From Desulfomonile sp963700305 (GTDB taxonomy: Bacteria; Desulfobacterota; Desulfomonilia; Desulfomonilales; Desulfomonilaceae), in NCBI GenBank assembly GCA_963700305.1, contig CAVOXB010000011.1, forward strand, positions 248,001 to 312,000: a stretch of DNA of 64,000 nt, read 5' to 3'. Below the pieces are notes generated by a model. The model was not told where the DNA came from. It saw nothing but the letters and a program-made list of their open reading frames with translations, and did no database searches. Position numbers and translations under genes: made by a program. Below, in pieces: positions 10,102 through 18,628 of the stretch. Numbering within the stretch: the first letter of the stretch is position 1; each line of letters begins with the position of its first letter.

Positions 10102-11602
10102 TTAGCGAGTAGGCCAAGATTTGATTGTACCTATGTAGCTTTCAGGTAATCCCCAAAAAGAAACGGCTTGAAGGATTTTTTGCTTGTATTCTGCGGTGGG
10201 CCAGACATCTCTTCTTCCACCCTTATTAGGGGCAGCGACATAAAGCCAGGCAAAAACAGTTTTTCCGTCCTCCAATCTTTTTACAGGCACCCTCTGGTCT
10301 TTCCGCAAGGTAGTACTTGGGATGTCCTTCTTTTGAATCGAACGCCTTGAGAAGTCCGTCTTCAATTTCGAGAAGCAGGCCATATACGTGAGAAGAGGGT
10401 TTAGCTTCCAAATTGACTGTCCCGCCTCCTCTGGACGGTGAAAAATAATTCCATACGAAATCATAACCCTCAAGTTTCGAGGGAGCAGCATCGACAATTT
10501 GAGACTCATCGTACCCGTTTTCATCGAGCCAATTCATGAGTTCCGAATGATTCATGCTGGAGCCGTAAACAAAGATGTGATACGTGGGCTTCGCATTCTG
10601 TGAGTTGTAATTCTTTACTGCAGGGATTGACTTAGTTTCCTTCAAGTCGCGATTGTCGGAGTCCTCCGCTGCCGTTTTCTTGAATGGAGAGACCAGCTTT
10701 GGGTCCGCGTGCACCTGTTTCCGACTTTCGGGTATGACGGTTGCCGAGGAGAGGCTTTCATCTTTAGAGGGGATTGCACGATTCGATGGGACGCTAGGAT
10801 TTAACGCAATTTTTTTCGCGGGAGCCGGGATCGGTTGCTCACGTTGCACTGGAGGAGTCGGCTTGGAGCTTTTCTGAGCGACGGCGTCAGAGGAAGACAA
10901 CCGGGCATTCGTCGCTGGACGCTCTTTCGGTTCTGCTTCAACGGGCTGCGGAGAGATTTTCTCCAGGATTTTCTCTTGAACAGGTCCGCCTGTGGTCGGT
11001 TCGAATGCCTCACATATGCGCCCGGATTCCGATGATGACAAAGAGGTTTTGAGCTTGGAATGCGGGATCTTTCTCATTACCACCAGATGCGGCTGAAGTT
11101 CCTCTTCCAGCGCGTTCCAAACATAGGGTTCCGGCTCGTAAGCGCCTCCAGCGTCCTTGTACAGAGTGATCCACCACTCGTCGTTCTTGGGGGCATGACA
11201 TATCTTGACGGCCTTGACATCCTGGTTCTTCTTTATGAGATCCCACGCCATAGCATGGACTTTACGGACTTCAGCAGGATCGGCCTTGGATTTGAGTTTG
11301 GAGGGTGGATTATGATCAAGCGAGCTTGCGGCTTGGCGCAATGTAGGCCATTGTGTTTCGTCTGAAGGGCCCGATTCTTTTCCCCTGGACGTTTGACCAC
11401 TCGCGTTCTGTTCAACACTGGAGTTTCCCTTGGCCTTAATTTGCGACGAACCAGGCAATGGGGCAGAGTCAGTCTTGCGTTCGGAAGACTCGGGAAGGCT
11501 CATCTTCGGGGTCTTGTTTCGAGCAAACGGCAAGCAACCCGCCAATATTACCACCAGCAGTCCAGTCAACGCGGACCTCAACCCCCATTTGAAAAATCTC
11601 AT
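10102..11602 (-). CDS. Lipoprotein with C-terminal gamma-glutamylcyclotransferase-like domain, frameshifted
   Basis: Probable outer-membrane or periplasmic lipoprotein. From ATG 11602 a signal peptide ends in a lipobox (LLVVILAGC). A long low-complexity Ser/Pro/Lys linker follows, with a short conserved patch (VHAMAWDLIKKNQDVKAVKICH). The C-terminal domain starts at YHIFVYGSSMNH and includes YDFVWNYFSPSRGGGTVNLE and VYGLLLEIEDGLLKAFDSKEG, the GGCT/AIG2 fold that cleaves gamma-glutamyl bonds into 5-oxoproline. At about 10315-10320 the frame changes by one extra base; the true continuation is KDQRVPVKRLEDGKTVFAW and the end is GTIKSWPTR at 10102. A secreted cyclotransferase-like domain on a lipoprotein is uncommon. 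The start has no good ribosome site; an in-frame ATG further up would place 29 residues before the signal peptide. Confidence 0.75.
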
Positions 11603-11942
11603 GGTGGAGGGGCCCACAGAGGATTCAGATGCTCCCTGCCTGGCTTGAAATGGGGCCGCAAACAATGTTGTTCCTCGAATTCCGGTCATAAGAATTGAAT
11701 TGTAATTATAACAGCTCTCTATCACGCGGGGCAAGCAAAAAGCAGGCTGCCATTCTGATATTCAATCCTTTTTGCTGGTATTTACGAATTGAGTTGAAGC
11801 TTAAACTTCACATGCACAACTCTGTGTGCTATAGAGTCCGGCGTTGATGAATGAGAGGGTCCTTCAGAAATCCGAGAACAAAATTGTCGAACACGAGTCA
11901 AACATTTACAAATTCAGTTCCCGTCCAGAAGGAGAAGTATCA

Positions 11943-13412
11943 ATGGCAAAAGTCCGTTTTAGGGCATTCTTAATTCCGGTGGCGGTAGTCTTGGCAGCGA
12001 GCCTGTTGACAATCGTTGCCCCATACACTGCAAAGGCGCAGGCGCCTTCTGTATTGAAACAGCTTGATGAGGCTTTCGTTCAGGTCGCGGAAAAGGTGAC
12101 GCCCGCGGTCGTAAACATAAGTTCCAGCAAAAAAGAGGCATCAGCGCTCAGCGGAGATTTAGAACCGTTTTTCAAGAATCATCCATTTCGTGACTTTTTC
12201 GGTGAAGAATTCTTCAAGAAATTCAACAAGAAAGGACCAAAGCCGGATCCGGGATTCCGACAGCAGGGGCTGGGCTCCGGTGTAATCGTGTCCCCCGAGG
12301 GAATCATCGTTACGAATTCCCATGTTGTGAAAGACGCGGATGAGATCACGGTGAATCTGTCGGACAAAAGATCTTTCAAAGCGAAAGTGATCGGTGCGGA
12401 CCCGGAGAGCGACATAGCCGTAATCAAGATCGATGCGAAAGGACTGCCTACAGCCACGCTCGGAGATTCTTCCAAGCTGCGCGTAGGCGAATTGGTCATG
12501 GCCATTGGAAACCCTTTCGGTTTGAACCGTACAGTCACTTCAGGCATCGTGAGTGCAACTGGCAGAACCAATGTGGGTATCATCGACTATGAGGATTTCA
12601 TCCAGACTGACGCGGCCATAAACCCAGGCAACTCGGGCGGTCCTCTGGTGAACATCAATGGTGAAGTGATAGGCATCAATACAGCCATAGCGAGCAGAAG
12701 CGGCGGTTATCAGGGGATCGGTTTCGCCATCCCTGCTACTTCCGCGAAGCTCATAATGGAAGACCTTGTGAAGGACGGCAAAGTGCGTCGAGGGCTCTTG
12801 GGTGTGAACATTCAAGATCTGAATGAATCGTTGGCCAAATCATTCGGCAGGACAGATACCAATGGTGCCCTGGTGTCGCAAGTGGTAGAGGGCAGCCCGG
12901 CGGAAAAGGCAGGTATCAAACCCGGTGATATTATCGTTAAATTTAACGGTCACGACATATCAGGCGCAGCTGAACTCAAAAACTTGGTGGGCCGCGAAAA
13001 GCCCGATTCGACGGCCAAACTGTCCGTGTTCCGAGATAAAAAACCCTTGGAGTTCTCCATCAAGATAGCGGAACGAACTGCCAAAGCACTGGGTTCCGCA
13101 GCTCCGTCAGCATCGTCGGGCGAAACATCCGACGAGCTTGGAGTGGAAATTGAGAAAGTCCCTGCAGCTGCGGCTGAACAAATGGGCTTGAAAGAAGGAG
13201 AAGGTGTTCAGGTAAAAGATCTTCAAGCTGATGGGACAGGCGCCAAAATGGGCTTGCGCTCCGGAGACGTGATCCTGGAAGTGGACGGGAAAGCCGTCAC
13301 CAATTCAGCCGAATTCAATAAGGCAATGAAAGAGGCAAAAGAAAATAAGGTGGTTCGCTTAAAAATTCAGCGAGGCAGTGCCAAGGTTTTCCTCGCGTCG
13401 CCTCTGGGCTAG
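11943..13412 (+). CDS. degP: Periplasmic serine protease of the Do/HtrA family
   Basis: Periplasmic protease and chaperone for misfolded envelope proteins. The 489-residue protein starts MAKVRFRAFLIP at ATG 11943 with AGGAG 8 bases upstream. A signal peptide ends near AKAQA. The catalytic triad is visible: His127 (VTNSHVV), Asp157 (ESDIAVIK) and Ser231 (NPGNSGGPL). Two PDZ domains follow, the first from GLLGVNIQDL, the second from DELGVEIEKV, as usual for Do proteases. It is a single gene closed by a strong hairpin. A TTG-ATG at 11844 would add an unlikely N-terminal stretch before the signal peptide. Confidence 0.93.
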   Translation: MAKVRFRAFLIPVAVVLAASLLTIVAPYTAKAQAPSVLKQLDEAFVQVAEKVTPAVVNISSSKKEASALSGDLEPFFKNHPFRDFFGEEFFKKFNKKGPKPDPGFRQQGLGSGVIVSPEGIIVTNSHVVKDADEITVNLSDKRSFKAKVIGADPESDIAVIKIDAKGLPTATLGDSSKLRVGELVMAIGNPFGLNRTVTSGIVSATGRTNVGIIDYEDFIQTDAAINPGNSGGPLVNINGEVIGINTAIASRSGGYQGIGFAIPATSAKLIMEDLVKDGKVRRGLLGVNIQDLNESLAKSFGRTDTNGALVSQVVEGSPAEKAGIKPGDIIVKFNGHDISGAAELKNLVGREKPDSTAKLSVFRDKKPLEFSIKIAERTAKALGSAAPSASSGETSDELGVEIEKVPAAAAEQMGLKEGEGVQVKDLQADGTGAKMGLRSGDVILEVDGKAVTNSAEFNKAMKEAKENKVVRLKIQRGSAKVFLASPLG

Positions 13413-13424
13413 CCTATCTACGAC

Positions 13425-13463
13425 AGCTCCCGGATAAAATGTCCGGGAGCTATTGTTCTTTTC
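13425..13463 (+). terminator. Rho-independent terminator after degP
   Basis: Perfect 10-base stem AGCTCCCGGA / TCCGGGAGCT (13425-13451) with loop TAAAATG, followed by the T-rich ATTGTTCTTTTC. It may also serve the convergent gene that ends at 13480. Confidence 0.8.
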
Positions 13464-13479
13464 AGACGGTCTTTATTTT

Positions 13480-13824
13480 CTAAGGGAAATCTACATCTAC
13501 ATTAAAACCATGACGCTCAAGATCTCTTAGTAGCGCGTGAGCCGCTTGCCGGAACAGAGACTTGTGCTCGCGGGCGCTACCGATACGACGCATTTCTCCA
13601 CGGAAAACGCTATCTTTGGAATCGAACACCCCTTCGTTGAAATAATTGTCCAGAGCTTCTTCCCAATTGCCTCTTAATAGGGCGTTCTGCGAATGGCATA
13701 ATGGAAAACAAACCTGCTGTTCCAGAAACTCCTGCGCGACCCTTACTTCCACGTGAAGGCCCGCCCTGTATGTCACATCAGCCACCGGAGTTCCATTATG
13801 AGAAATATGTGCTACTATGACCAT
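13480..13824 (-). CDS. Hypothetical protein, 114 residues
   Basis: Starts MVIVAHISHNGTPVAD at ATG 13824 after a purine-rich AGGGAAAAGG site. The sequence is soluble, with a beta-rich N-terminal part and a helical C-terminal part (SLFRQAAHALLRDLERHGF). No signal peptide, no membrane segment, no motif I recognise. Convergent with degP. Confidence 0.6.
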   Translation of the reverse strand: MVIVAHISHNGTPVADVTYRAGLHVEVRVAQEFLEQQVCFPLCHSQNALLRGNWEEALDNYFNEGVFDSKDSVFRGEMRRIGSAREHKSLFRQAAHALLRDLERHGFNVDVDFP

Positions 13825-14158
13825 GGACCTTTTCCCTGCTCAATGATTTTCATGCGTGTGTGTAGGGCATAGCTCTTTCATAAAGTGTCTGATGCTAACA
13901 GTTTGAGGGAAGAGTGTCCAGCCTAAGCGGACTTTCTGTGATATTACCTCGCCACAAGAGGGATTTTACGGGTATTTTTATTCAGCCGAAATCGGTCTTA
14001 AGTGTAATTTTTCCGCCTGTGCAGAACTTCGAGCCGAAGCGAATAGTTAGTTGCGCGCTCGGCGAAAAAGAAAAGCGCGCTTGAGTCCTCGTATCTTTGC
14101 TCGGGGCTCAATCAGACTGGTAGCTGACTTCATTACTTACGGTAGGTGGTCTAGGTAC

Positions 14159-14187
14159 TTGACAATGGCCATAGACTAGTTTAATGA
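14159..14187 (+). promoter_or_regulatory. Possible sigma-70 promoter in the 587-base gap 13825-14411
   Basis: TTGACA at 14159-14164, a 17-base spacer, then TAATGA. The -35 is perfect, the -10 is poor, and the site is about 225 bases before the next gene. The rest of the gap holds a GCGCGC-flanked hairpin near 14062-14091 and no gene I can support. Confidence 0.3.
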
Positions 14188-14411
14188 TTCCTACTTCGAG
14201 GGGCGGGTAAAAAGCAGTCTTGCGCCGAAGCGAGTATGCATTAATAAAAAATTTAGTGGGTTGCAGACAATTTAGAACAACTGCAATGTAATAGCCCGTA
14301 ATGGCTTGGCCTTACTAGGGATTTTGGTAGATCTCATAATCCGGTAGGCTGTGCAGCCCGACTTTTGATGAGCTGCTTGGTATTGCAAATTCCGAAACCG
14401 GATGGGAGGTT

Positions 14412-14618
14412 ATGTTAAGAATGGAACCGTGTCCTGTACTGGTGAAAGGTAACAGAGAAACGGAAAGGCCTTACAGAAGGGTGGACTGCGATCATTACAG
14501 TGATTGTCTTGACACCGCTCTGAGAAGCCGATGGTCTGACTTTTCTTGTTCCGAATGCCGGGCTTACACAAGAACACGATTTATCGAACAAGCGACTGGC
14601 TCTGACGATTATTGGTAG
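14412..14618 (+). CDS. Small four-cysteine protein, likely metal-binding
   Basis: 68 residues, ATG 14412, with a strong GGGAGG ribosome site directly upstream. Cysteines at 26, 32, 46 and 49 stand in the arrangement C-x5-C...C-x2-C (CDHYSDCLDTAL, then WSDFSCSECRAY), which looks like a compact zinc-binding knot. I know this pattern as a short, uncharacterised protein type of delta-class bacteria, but have no function for it. The following gene starts 29 bases later. Confidence 0.65.
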   Translation: MLRMEPCPVLVKGNRETERPYRRVDCDHYSDCLDTALRSRWSDFSCSECRAYTRTRFIEQATGSDDYW

Positions 14619-14647
14619 GCCCCCTTTCATTTTTTCGGAAATAAAAG

Positions 14648-15326
14648 GTGAAACGAGTTCCGGCCATAGTAATATGGGCTGTCGCGTTCGCCTACGTTGA
14701 GTCCGCCATTGTGGAATACCTGAGAGCCCTCTATTATCCTCTGGAGCGCGGCGGGTTCCAGTTCCCGGTCCTTACACTGGAACGGCTCCAACTTATGGGC
14801 GAAGAGCACGTTCACAGGCTCTTTATTGAGTTGGGCCGTGAAATATTTACCATCATTATGTTGGCGGCCGTGGGAATCGCAGCTGCGGAGAATCGCCGTC
14901 AAGCTTGGGCCTATTTTATGATTTCTTTCGGGGTCTGGGATACCTTTTTTTATCTTTGGCTGAAGCTGTTCATTGATTGGCCCCAGTCACTCATGACTTG
15001 GGATCTTCTTTTCTTGGTCCCTGGTACCGTGGGTTTCTCCAGTGTTGTGCCCGGTCTTAATCTCTATTGCCATGATTTCTGCTGGACTTTCAGTGCTATA
15101 TTTCGAGCGCGTAGGACGGCCGCTCAACGTCTCGTGGATCAACTGGGGCCTGATAATCACAGGCGGGCTGCTCGTAATCGTTTCGTTCTGCTGGGACTAT
15201 AGGAATATAATGGACGGCGGCATGCCTGCTCCGTTCAATTGGCCTATTTTTATTGCAGGTTTTGTGCTCTCGTCTTTCATTTTTCTTCACGTGGTTTGGC
15301 GAGGGCTAAAGGCCATCGATTCTTAA
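14648..15326 (+). CDS. Polytopic membrane protein, frameshifted
   Basis: About 226 residues with six predicted membrane helices. GTG start at 14648 (MKRVPAIVIWAVAFAYVES). Conserved-looking features are AFAYVESAIVEYLR, GREIFTIIMLAAVG and FGVWDTFFYLWLK. The first frame fails at about 15022, where one extra G in CCTGG breaks FLVP-VPWVSPVLCPVLIS; the second frame then runs to RGLKAIDS at 15326. No enzymatic motif is recognised; charged residues within helices suggest a transporter-like or enzyme-like membrane protein of unknown role. Confidence 0.75.
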
Positions 15327-15441
15327 GTATCTCTAGAGGAGGTGTAAGTAGAACAAACCAGAGAATTGGCCATTTTTTCTCCGTTTGACAGCTAACGCGT
15401 GTAACCGCTTCAAAGAACCGCAAAAATCGTTTAGAATTTAA

Positions 15442-16206
15442 TTGGATCTACAGAATCGGGCGGGGCTGATGGAAGCAACCGAACCAGCGGGAATCCTGTA
15501 CGGTGCGGCGATAGTCGTTTTATTTGCGGTGAGCTTCCTCGCAGGCGATATTGCCGGAATTATAATAGAACGTCAGAGTGCCCAAAAATGGCGGATTGCC
15601 GCTGGAAAAATGGGATTTGAATTTGATGGCCGAAAGAGAAGATCTCATTCCTTATCAGAGATTTTCCTGCCGAGATTGCTTTTCCCTGAAGCACAAGAAA
15701 CAGCCTTCTCATACTGCCAGATACTAAAATCCGTCAGCGGCAGAGTGCAAGGGCTAGACTTGTCAATCAATGATTTTACAGTGTGGGATTTCCATACCCG
15801 CGGTCCGGTTATATATCGGGCGGTTCTATGCATAATAAATGGAGATGAGATCGAACTGCCGGGCCCAATCTGTGTCGCGAAATCTGGAAGCACTCTATTT
15901 TACGGGTTCCAGCAGGACAAGGCACTCAAGGAGTATACTGTTCCTCGTGAGGATGGCTTCTCCTTGTCATATGCGCTCTTCAGCCGTGGGGGCTCGTTTC
16001 CGTGGGTTTTCACGCCTGAGCTCCAGCGTTTTTGCGTCGAGCACCGTCGTGAGCTCGATTGCCTTATCATGAATAATAAAGACCTCATGTTGATATGGGC
16101 GGAAAAGAGCCCTGAACGTTTCCCGAAATTAATCGATCTGGCGTTTGGTATCGCTTCAAGGCTCCTGGAAGCTGTTCCGCAACCCCAGGCTGAGAGGGAC
16201 GCGTAA
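15442..16206 (+). CDS. Membrane-anchored hypothetical protein
   Basis: One membrane helix near the N-terminus (GILYGAAIVVLFAVSFLAGDI) is followed by a soluble domain of about 190 residues. The soluble part (RIAAGKMGFEFDGRK...GRVQGLDLSINDFTVWDFH) resembles small DUF3137-like membrane proteins in which a tail senses or binds something unknown. The start is TTG 15442 or ATG 15469; neither has a convincing ribosome site. The architecture (N-terminal helix plus similar tail) recalls the protein at 40682, but I cannot show homology. Confidence 0.65.
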   Translation: MDLQNRAGLMEATEPAGILYGAAIVVLFAVSFLAGDIAGIIIERQSAQKWRIAAGKMGFEFDGRKRRSHSLSEIFLPRLLFPEAQETAFSYCQILKSVSGRVQGLDLSINDFTVWDFHTRGPVIYRAVLCIINGDEIELPGPICVAKSGSTLFYGFQQDKALKEYTVPREDGFSLSYALFSRGGSFPWVFTPELQRFCVEHRRELDCLIMNNKDLMLIWAEKSPERFPKLIDLAFGIASRLLEAVPQPQAERDA

Positions 16207-16218
16207 GCTTCTCTTAAC

Positions 16219-17286
16219 TCATCGTTTGCCGAACAGGTCCTTCATGCCGATAAGCAATGACTGGTCGCCAATGGCCGTGTATTTTTGCTGCATGAACAAC
16301 TGCTGGCCGTCGGCTTTGCCCGTCAATATGTCCATCCAGATATCGAAAGGCGACTGAATGGTCAAATCCGGTTTGTCGGAGGGGCCATCTTTTGCCTCGA
16401 TGCGGCCGTTCTCGATTTTAAGTGAGCAAGATCCTTCAACTTCACCTGAAAAGTCAAATTGAAGGGTGGCACTCGTTTTAGGGGCCTGCTCTGGATTGAA
16501 TGCTTTGGACATCATCATCATGAAAGTCTCGATCGAATCAGGGCGTGGAATCAAGTTTTTCTCCTGAAACTCTCTGGGGGTTACACCCTCCCGTATACAA
16601 GACTTCCAGAAGACATTTGCCATCTTCGCGAGAGACTCAGGGTCGTCAATAGGCTGAGTGATCCTTTCCATCGTTCCTTCAGAGATCTTTTTGGATTGCA
16701 CAAGTTCGCGGCCGGCCTCTACTGCTGCTTCAAGAATGTGCTTCGTTGTCACTGAGAATTCGGGTCGGGTCATCACCTCGGCCGCGGGTCTGTAAACCTC
16801 TGCGATGAGTCCCTTTCCGAACAAAAACCTCACATATTGGGAAAGTTGATTAAAGACTGAAAGCTCCGGGAATCCGGCAACGGACAACACTACCGCTCGC
16901 GGCAATTTCTGGCGGAGAGGATGCGTCGTACAGTCAGCATGCGGCACTAAAAATGGTTCGAGGGTAGGTAAGGTTCTTTCGATAAAGGCTTTCATGGAAG
17001 CGTTCACCGTGAAGTGGTACAAAGGGGTGGCATAGATCGCTATATCGGCTTCAAGCCACTTCGGAAATAATTCGTTTGCCATGTCGTCCTTATGCACGCA
17101 GACGCCCGGTGTTTTTGTCCAGCACGTGAAACAGCCTACGCAATTCTTGACCGTCTTCTTTCTGAGACGGACCATCTCCAATTCCGCGCCTGCTTCTCGC
17201 ATTCCTTGCACAACGGCGTCCATTAAAATACCCGTCTTGCTGGTTCCGTCAGCTCTCGGGCTTGAGTTGATGGCGATGACTTTCAC
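16219..17286 (-). CDS. NAD(P)H-dependent FMN reductase-like protein fused to SCP2-like domain
   Basis: Residues 1-190 are a flavodoxin-like FMN reductase: MKVIAINSSPRADGTSKTG (FMN phosphate loop), then CVGCFTCWTKTPG, an iron-sulfur-flavoprotein-like cysteine patch, and ADIAIYATPLYHFTVN. The last 100 residues (LQFDFSGEVEGSCSLKI, then DLTIQSPFDIWMDILTGKADG, then FMQQKYTAIGD) match the sterol-carrier-protein-2-like lipid-binding fold. GTG start at 17286 with AAAGGAAG upstream. It follows the PadR regulator gene by 42 bases and is probably repressed by it. Reduction of a hydrophobic substrate such as a quinone is a fair inference. Confidence 0.82.
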   Translation of the reverse strand: MKVIAINSSPRADGTSKTGILMDAVVQGMREAGAELEMVRLRKKTVKNCVGCFTCWTKTPGVCVHKDDMANELFPKWLEADIAIYATPLYHFTVNASMKAFIERTLPTLEPFLVPHADCTTHPLRQKLPRAVVLSVAGFPELSVFNQLSQYVRFLFGKGLIAEVYRPAAEVMTRPEFSVTTKHILEAAVEAGRELVQSKKISEGTMERITQPIDDPESLAKMANVFWKSCIREGVTPREFQEKNLIPRPDSIETFMMMMSKAFNPEQAPKTSATLQFDFSGEVEGSCSLKIENGRIEAKDGPSDKPDLTIQSPFDIWMDILTGKADGQQLFMQQKYTAIGDQSLLIGMKDLFGKR

Positions 17287-17328
17287 TTTTGTCTTCCTTT
17301 CTGATTGTGACTTTTTTCAAAGGCGGTT

Positions 17329-17865
17329 TCATGTAATATCTTTCACTTTCTCTTCGTCCAAGGCATCGACGACCTGGGCAAGATTGCGTGCCAGATCGTT
17401 GAAAAAGCGAGGACCCAACTCAAAGCACAGGTATTGAAATCGATCCGCACGCATTTGAATTTCGGGACGGACCGCCTCGAGCTGAGTACTTACTTGCTTC
17501 ACTGAATCCAATTGCTTAAGGGCAATCGCCTTTCGCTCTTCTGAGGCCAGATGGGCGAAGAAGAATAACCTCATCAGGAAAGAGTTTTTGGGTTGCTCAG
17601 AAGAAAACGGCTCCTTTAAGGATTCGAGGAAGTATTCTCTGCCAACCTCTGTGATCGTGTAAACTTTTCGGTTGGGCGCACCGTCCTGAATTTCCAATTG
17701 CTTTGAAATCAAGCCCTGACCTTCCATCTTCTTGAGGGCGGGATAGATCGACCCATAACTGAGGCCCGAGAAGAAAGAAAAGGACATAGAAAAGGCTTTC
17801 TTCAGGTCATAACCTGTCATGCTCTTGCGCATAAGGAACCCTAGAAGCACCGACTGAACATCCAT
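17329..17865 (-). CDS. PadR-family transcriptional regulator
   Basis: N-terminal winged helix (SVLLGFLMRKSMTGYDLKKAF, then LSYGSIYPALKKMEGQGLI, then RKVYTITEVGREYF) followed by the Vir-like C-terminal dimerisation helices. The start is ATG 17865 with GGAGG 5 bases upstream; an ATG at 17952 would add an unsupported 29-residue extension across the operator. It heads an operon with the FMN reductase/SCP2 gene. PadR proteins usually repress their own operon and sense a small phenolic or hydrophobic ligand. Confidence 0.88.
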   Translation of the reverse strand: MDVQSVLLGFLMRKSMTGYDLKKAFSMSFSFFSGLSYGSIYPALKKMEGQGLISKQLEIQDGAPNRKVYTITEVGREYFLESLKEPFSSEQPKNSFLMRLFFFAHLASEERKAIALKQLDSVKQVSTQLEAVRPEIQMRADRFQYLCFELGPRFFNDLARNLAQVVDALDEEKVKDIT

Positions 17866-17884
17866 GTCGTCCTCCTTTATTCCA

Positions 17885-17911
17885 TGATATATCTCGTGAC
17901 GATATATATCA
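17885..17911. promoter_or_regulatory. AT-rich dyad, likely PadR operator
   Basis: TGATATAT-CTCGTGACG-ATATATATCA lies 20 bases before the PadR start codon. Self-binding is inferred from position and dyad symmetry only. Confidence 0.5.
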
Positions 17912-18007
17912 AGAGAAATATTTCGCCCGGGCTTGCGATTACCGATGCGCATGCTATCTGTTAACGGAAGCTTGTCGCTAGATGACTTGTCATGAATCTG
18001 GATATGC

Positions 18008-18025
18008 TGTACAATTAATTGTACA
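18008..18025. promoter_or_regulatory. yefM-yoeB operator, perfect palindrome with TGTACA cores
   Basis: TGTACAATTAATTGTACA is an 18-base perfect palindrome 24 bases before the antitoxin start. TGTACA is the core hexamer known for YefM binding in E. coli, so autoregulation of the same kind is very likely. Confidence 0.8.
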
Positions 18026-18049
18026 ACTAACTAAGTGGGAGGATTGCGC

Positions 18050-18301
18050 ATGAACGCACTCACGTACTCGCAAGCACGCAGCAAGCTGGCCAAAACCATG
18101 GACAAGGTCTGCGATGATCATTCTCCCATCATCATCACACGGAAGAACCAACGATCCGTGGTAATGATATCCCTTGAAGATTACCAGAGCCTCGAAGAGA
18201 CGGCTTACCTCCTGAGAAGCCCCAAGAACGTTCGAAGACTACTTGAATCAGTCGCAGAACTTAACTCCGGAGGCGGCGCGGAACGTGAGCTGAGCGAATG
18301 A
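18050..18301 (+). CDS. yefM: YefM-type antitoxin (Phd/YefM fold)
   Basis: Antitoxin and DNA-binding autorepressor of a type II module. MNALTYSQARSKLAKTMDKV is the usual Phd/YefM start, followed by PIIITRKNQRSVVMISLEDY; the acidic C-terminal tail binds and inhibits the toxin. ATG 18050 follows a GGGAGG site. The gene overlaps yoeB by four bases (ATGA), the usual coupling. 83 residues, normal length. Confidence 0.93.
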   Translation: MNALTYSQARSKLAKTMDKVCDDHSPIIITRKNQRSVVMISLEDYQSLEETAYLLRSPKNVRRLLESVAELNSGGGAERELSE

Positions 18302-18552
18302 AGCTCATTTTCTCTGAACACGCCTGGGAGGATTATCTCTACTGGCAACACACTGATCGAAGAATGTTGGAACGGATCTACAGACTGATCAAGGAGATCC
18401 AACGTTCCCCATTTGAAGGGACCGGAAAGCCTGAGCCCTTGAAGCATGGCCTGTCCGGTTGCTGGTCCCGGCGTATAAACGAAGAGCACCGCATCGTCTA
18501 CAAAGTTGAATCGGATTCTCTCCTGATCGCTCAGCTCAGATACCACTATTGA
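18298..18552 (+). CDS. yoeB: YoeB-type ribosome-dependent mRNA interferase
   Basis: 84-residue toxin of the RelE fold that cleaves mRNA in the ribosomal A site. The family pattern is complete: MKLIFSEHAWEDYLYWQ, IQRSPFEGTGKPEPLK, then LSGCWSRRINEEHRIVYKV and the terminal LRYHY with the catalytic His. It appears intact and should be active if expressed alone. Confidence 0.95.
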   Translation: MKLIFSEHAWEDYLYWQHTDRRMLERIYRLIKEIQRSPFEGTGKPEPLKHGLSGCWSRRINEEHRIVYKVESDSLLIAQLRYHY

Positions 18553-18628
18553 GGGACGCCCGCTGTCGCAGGGACGGAAACCTGGGAGAACCTTCCCAAT
18601 AGTCGTGGAGGTCTCCCAGATGAGCCTA

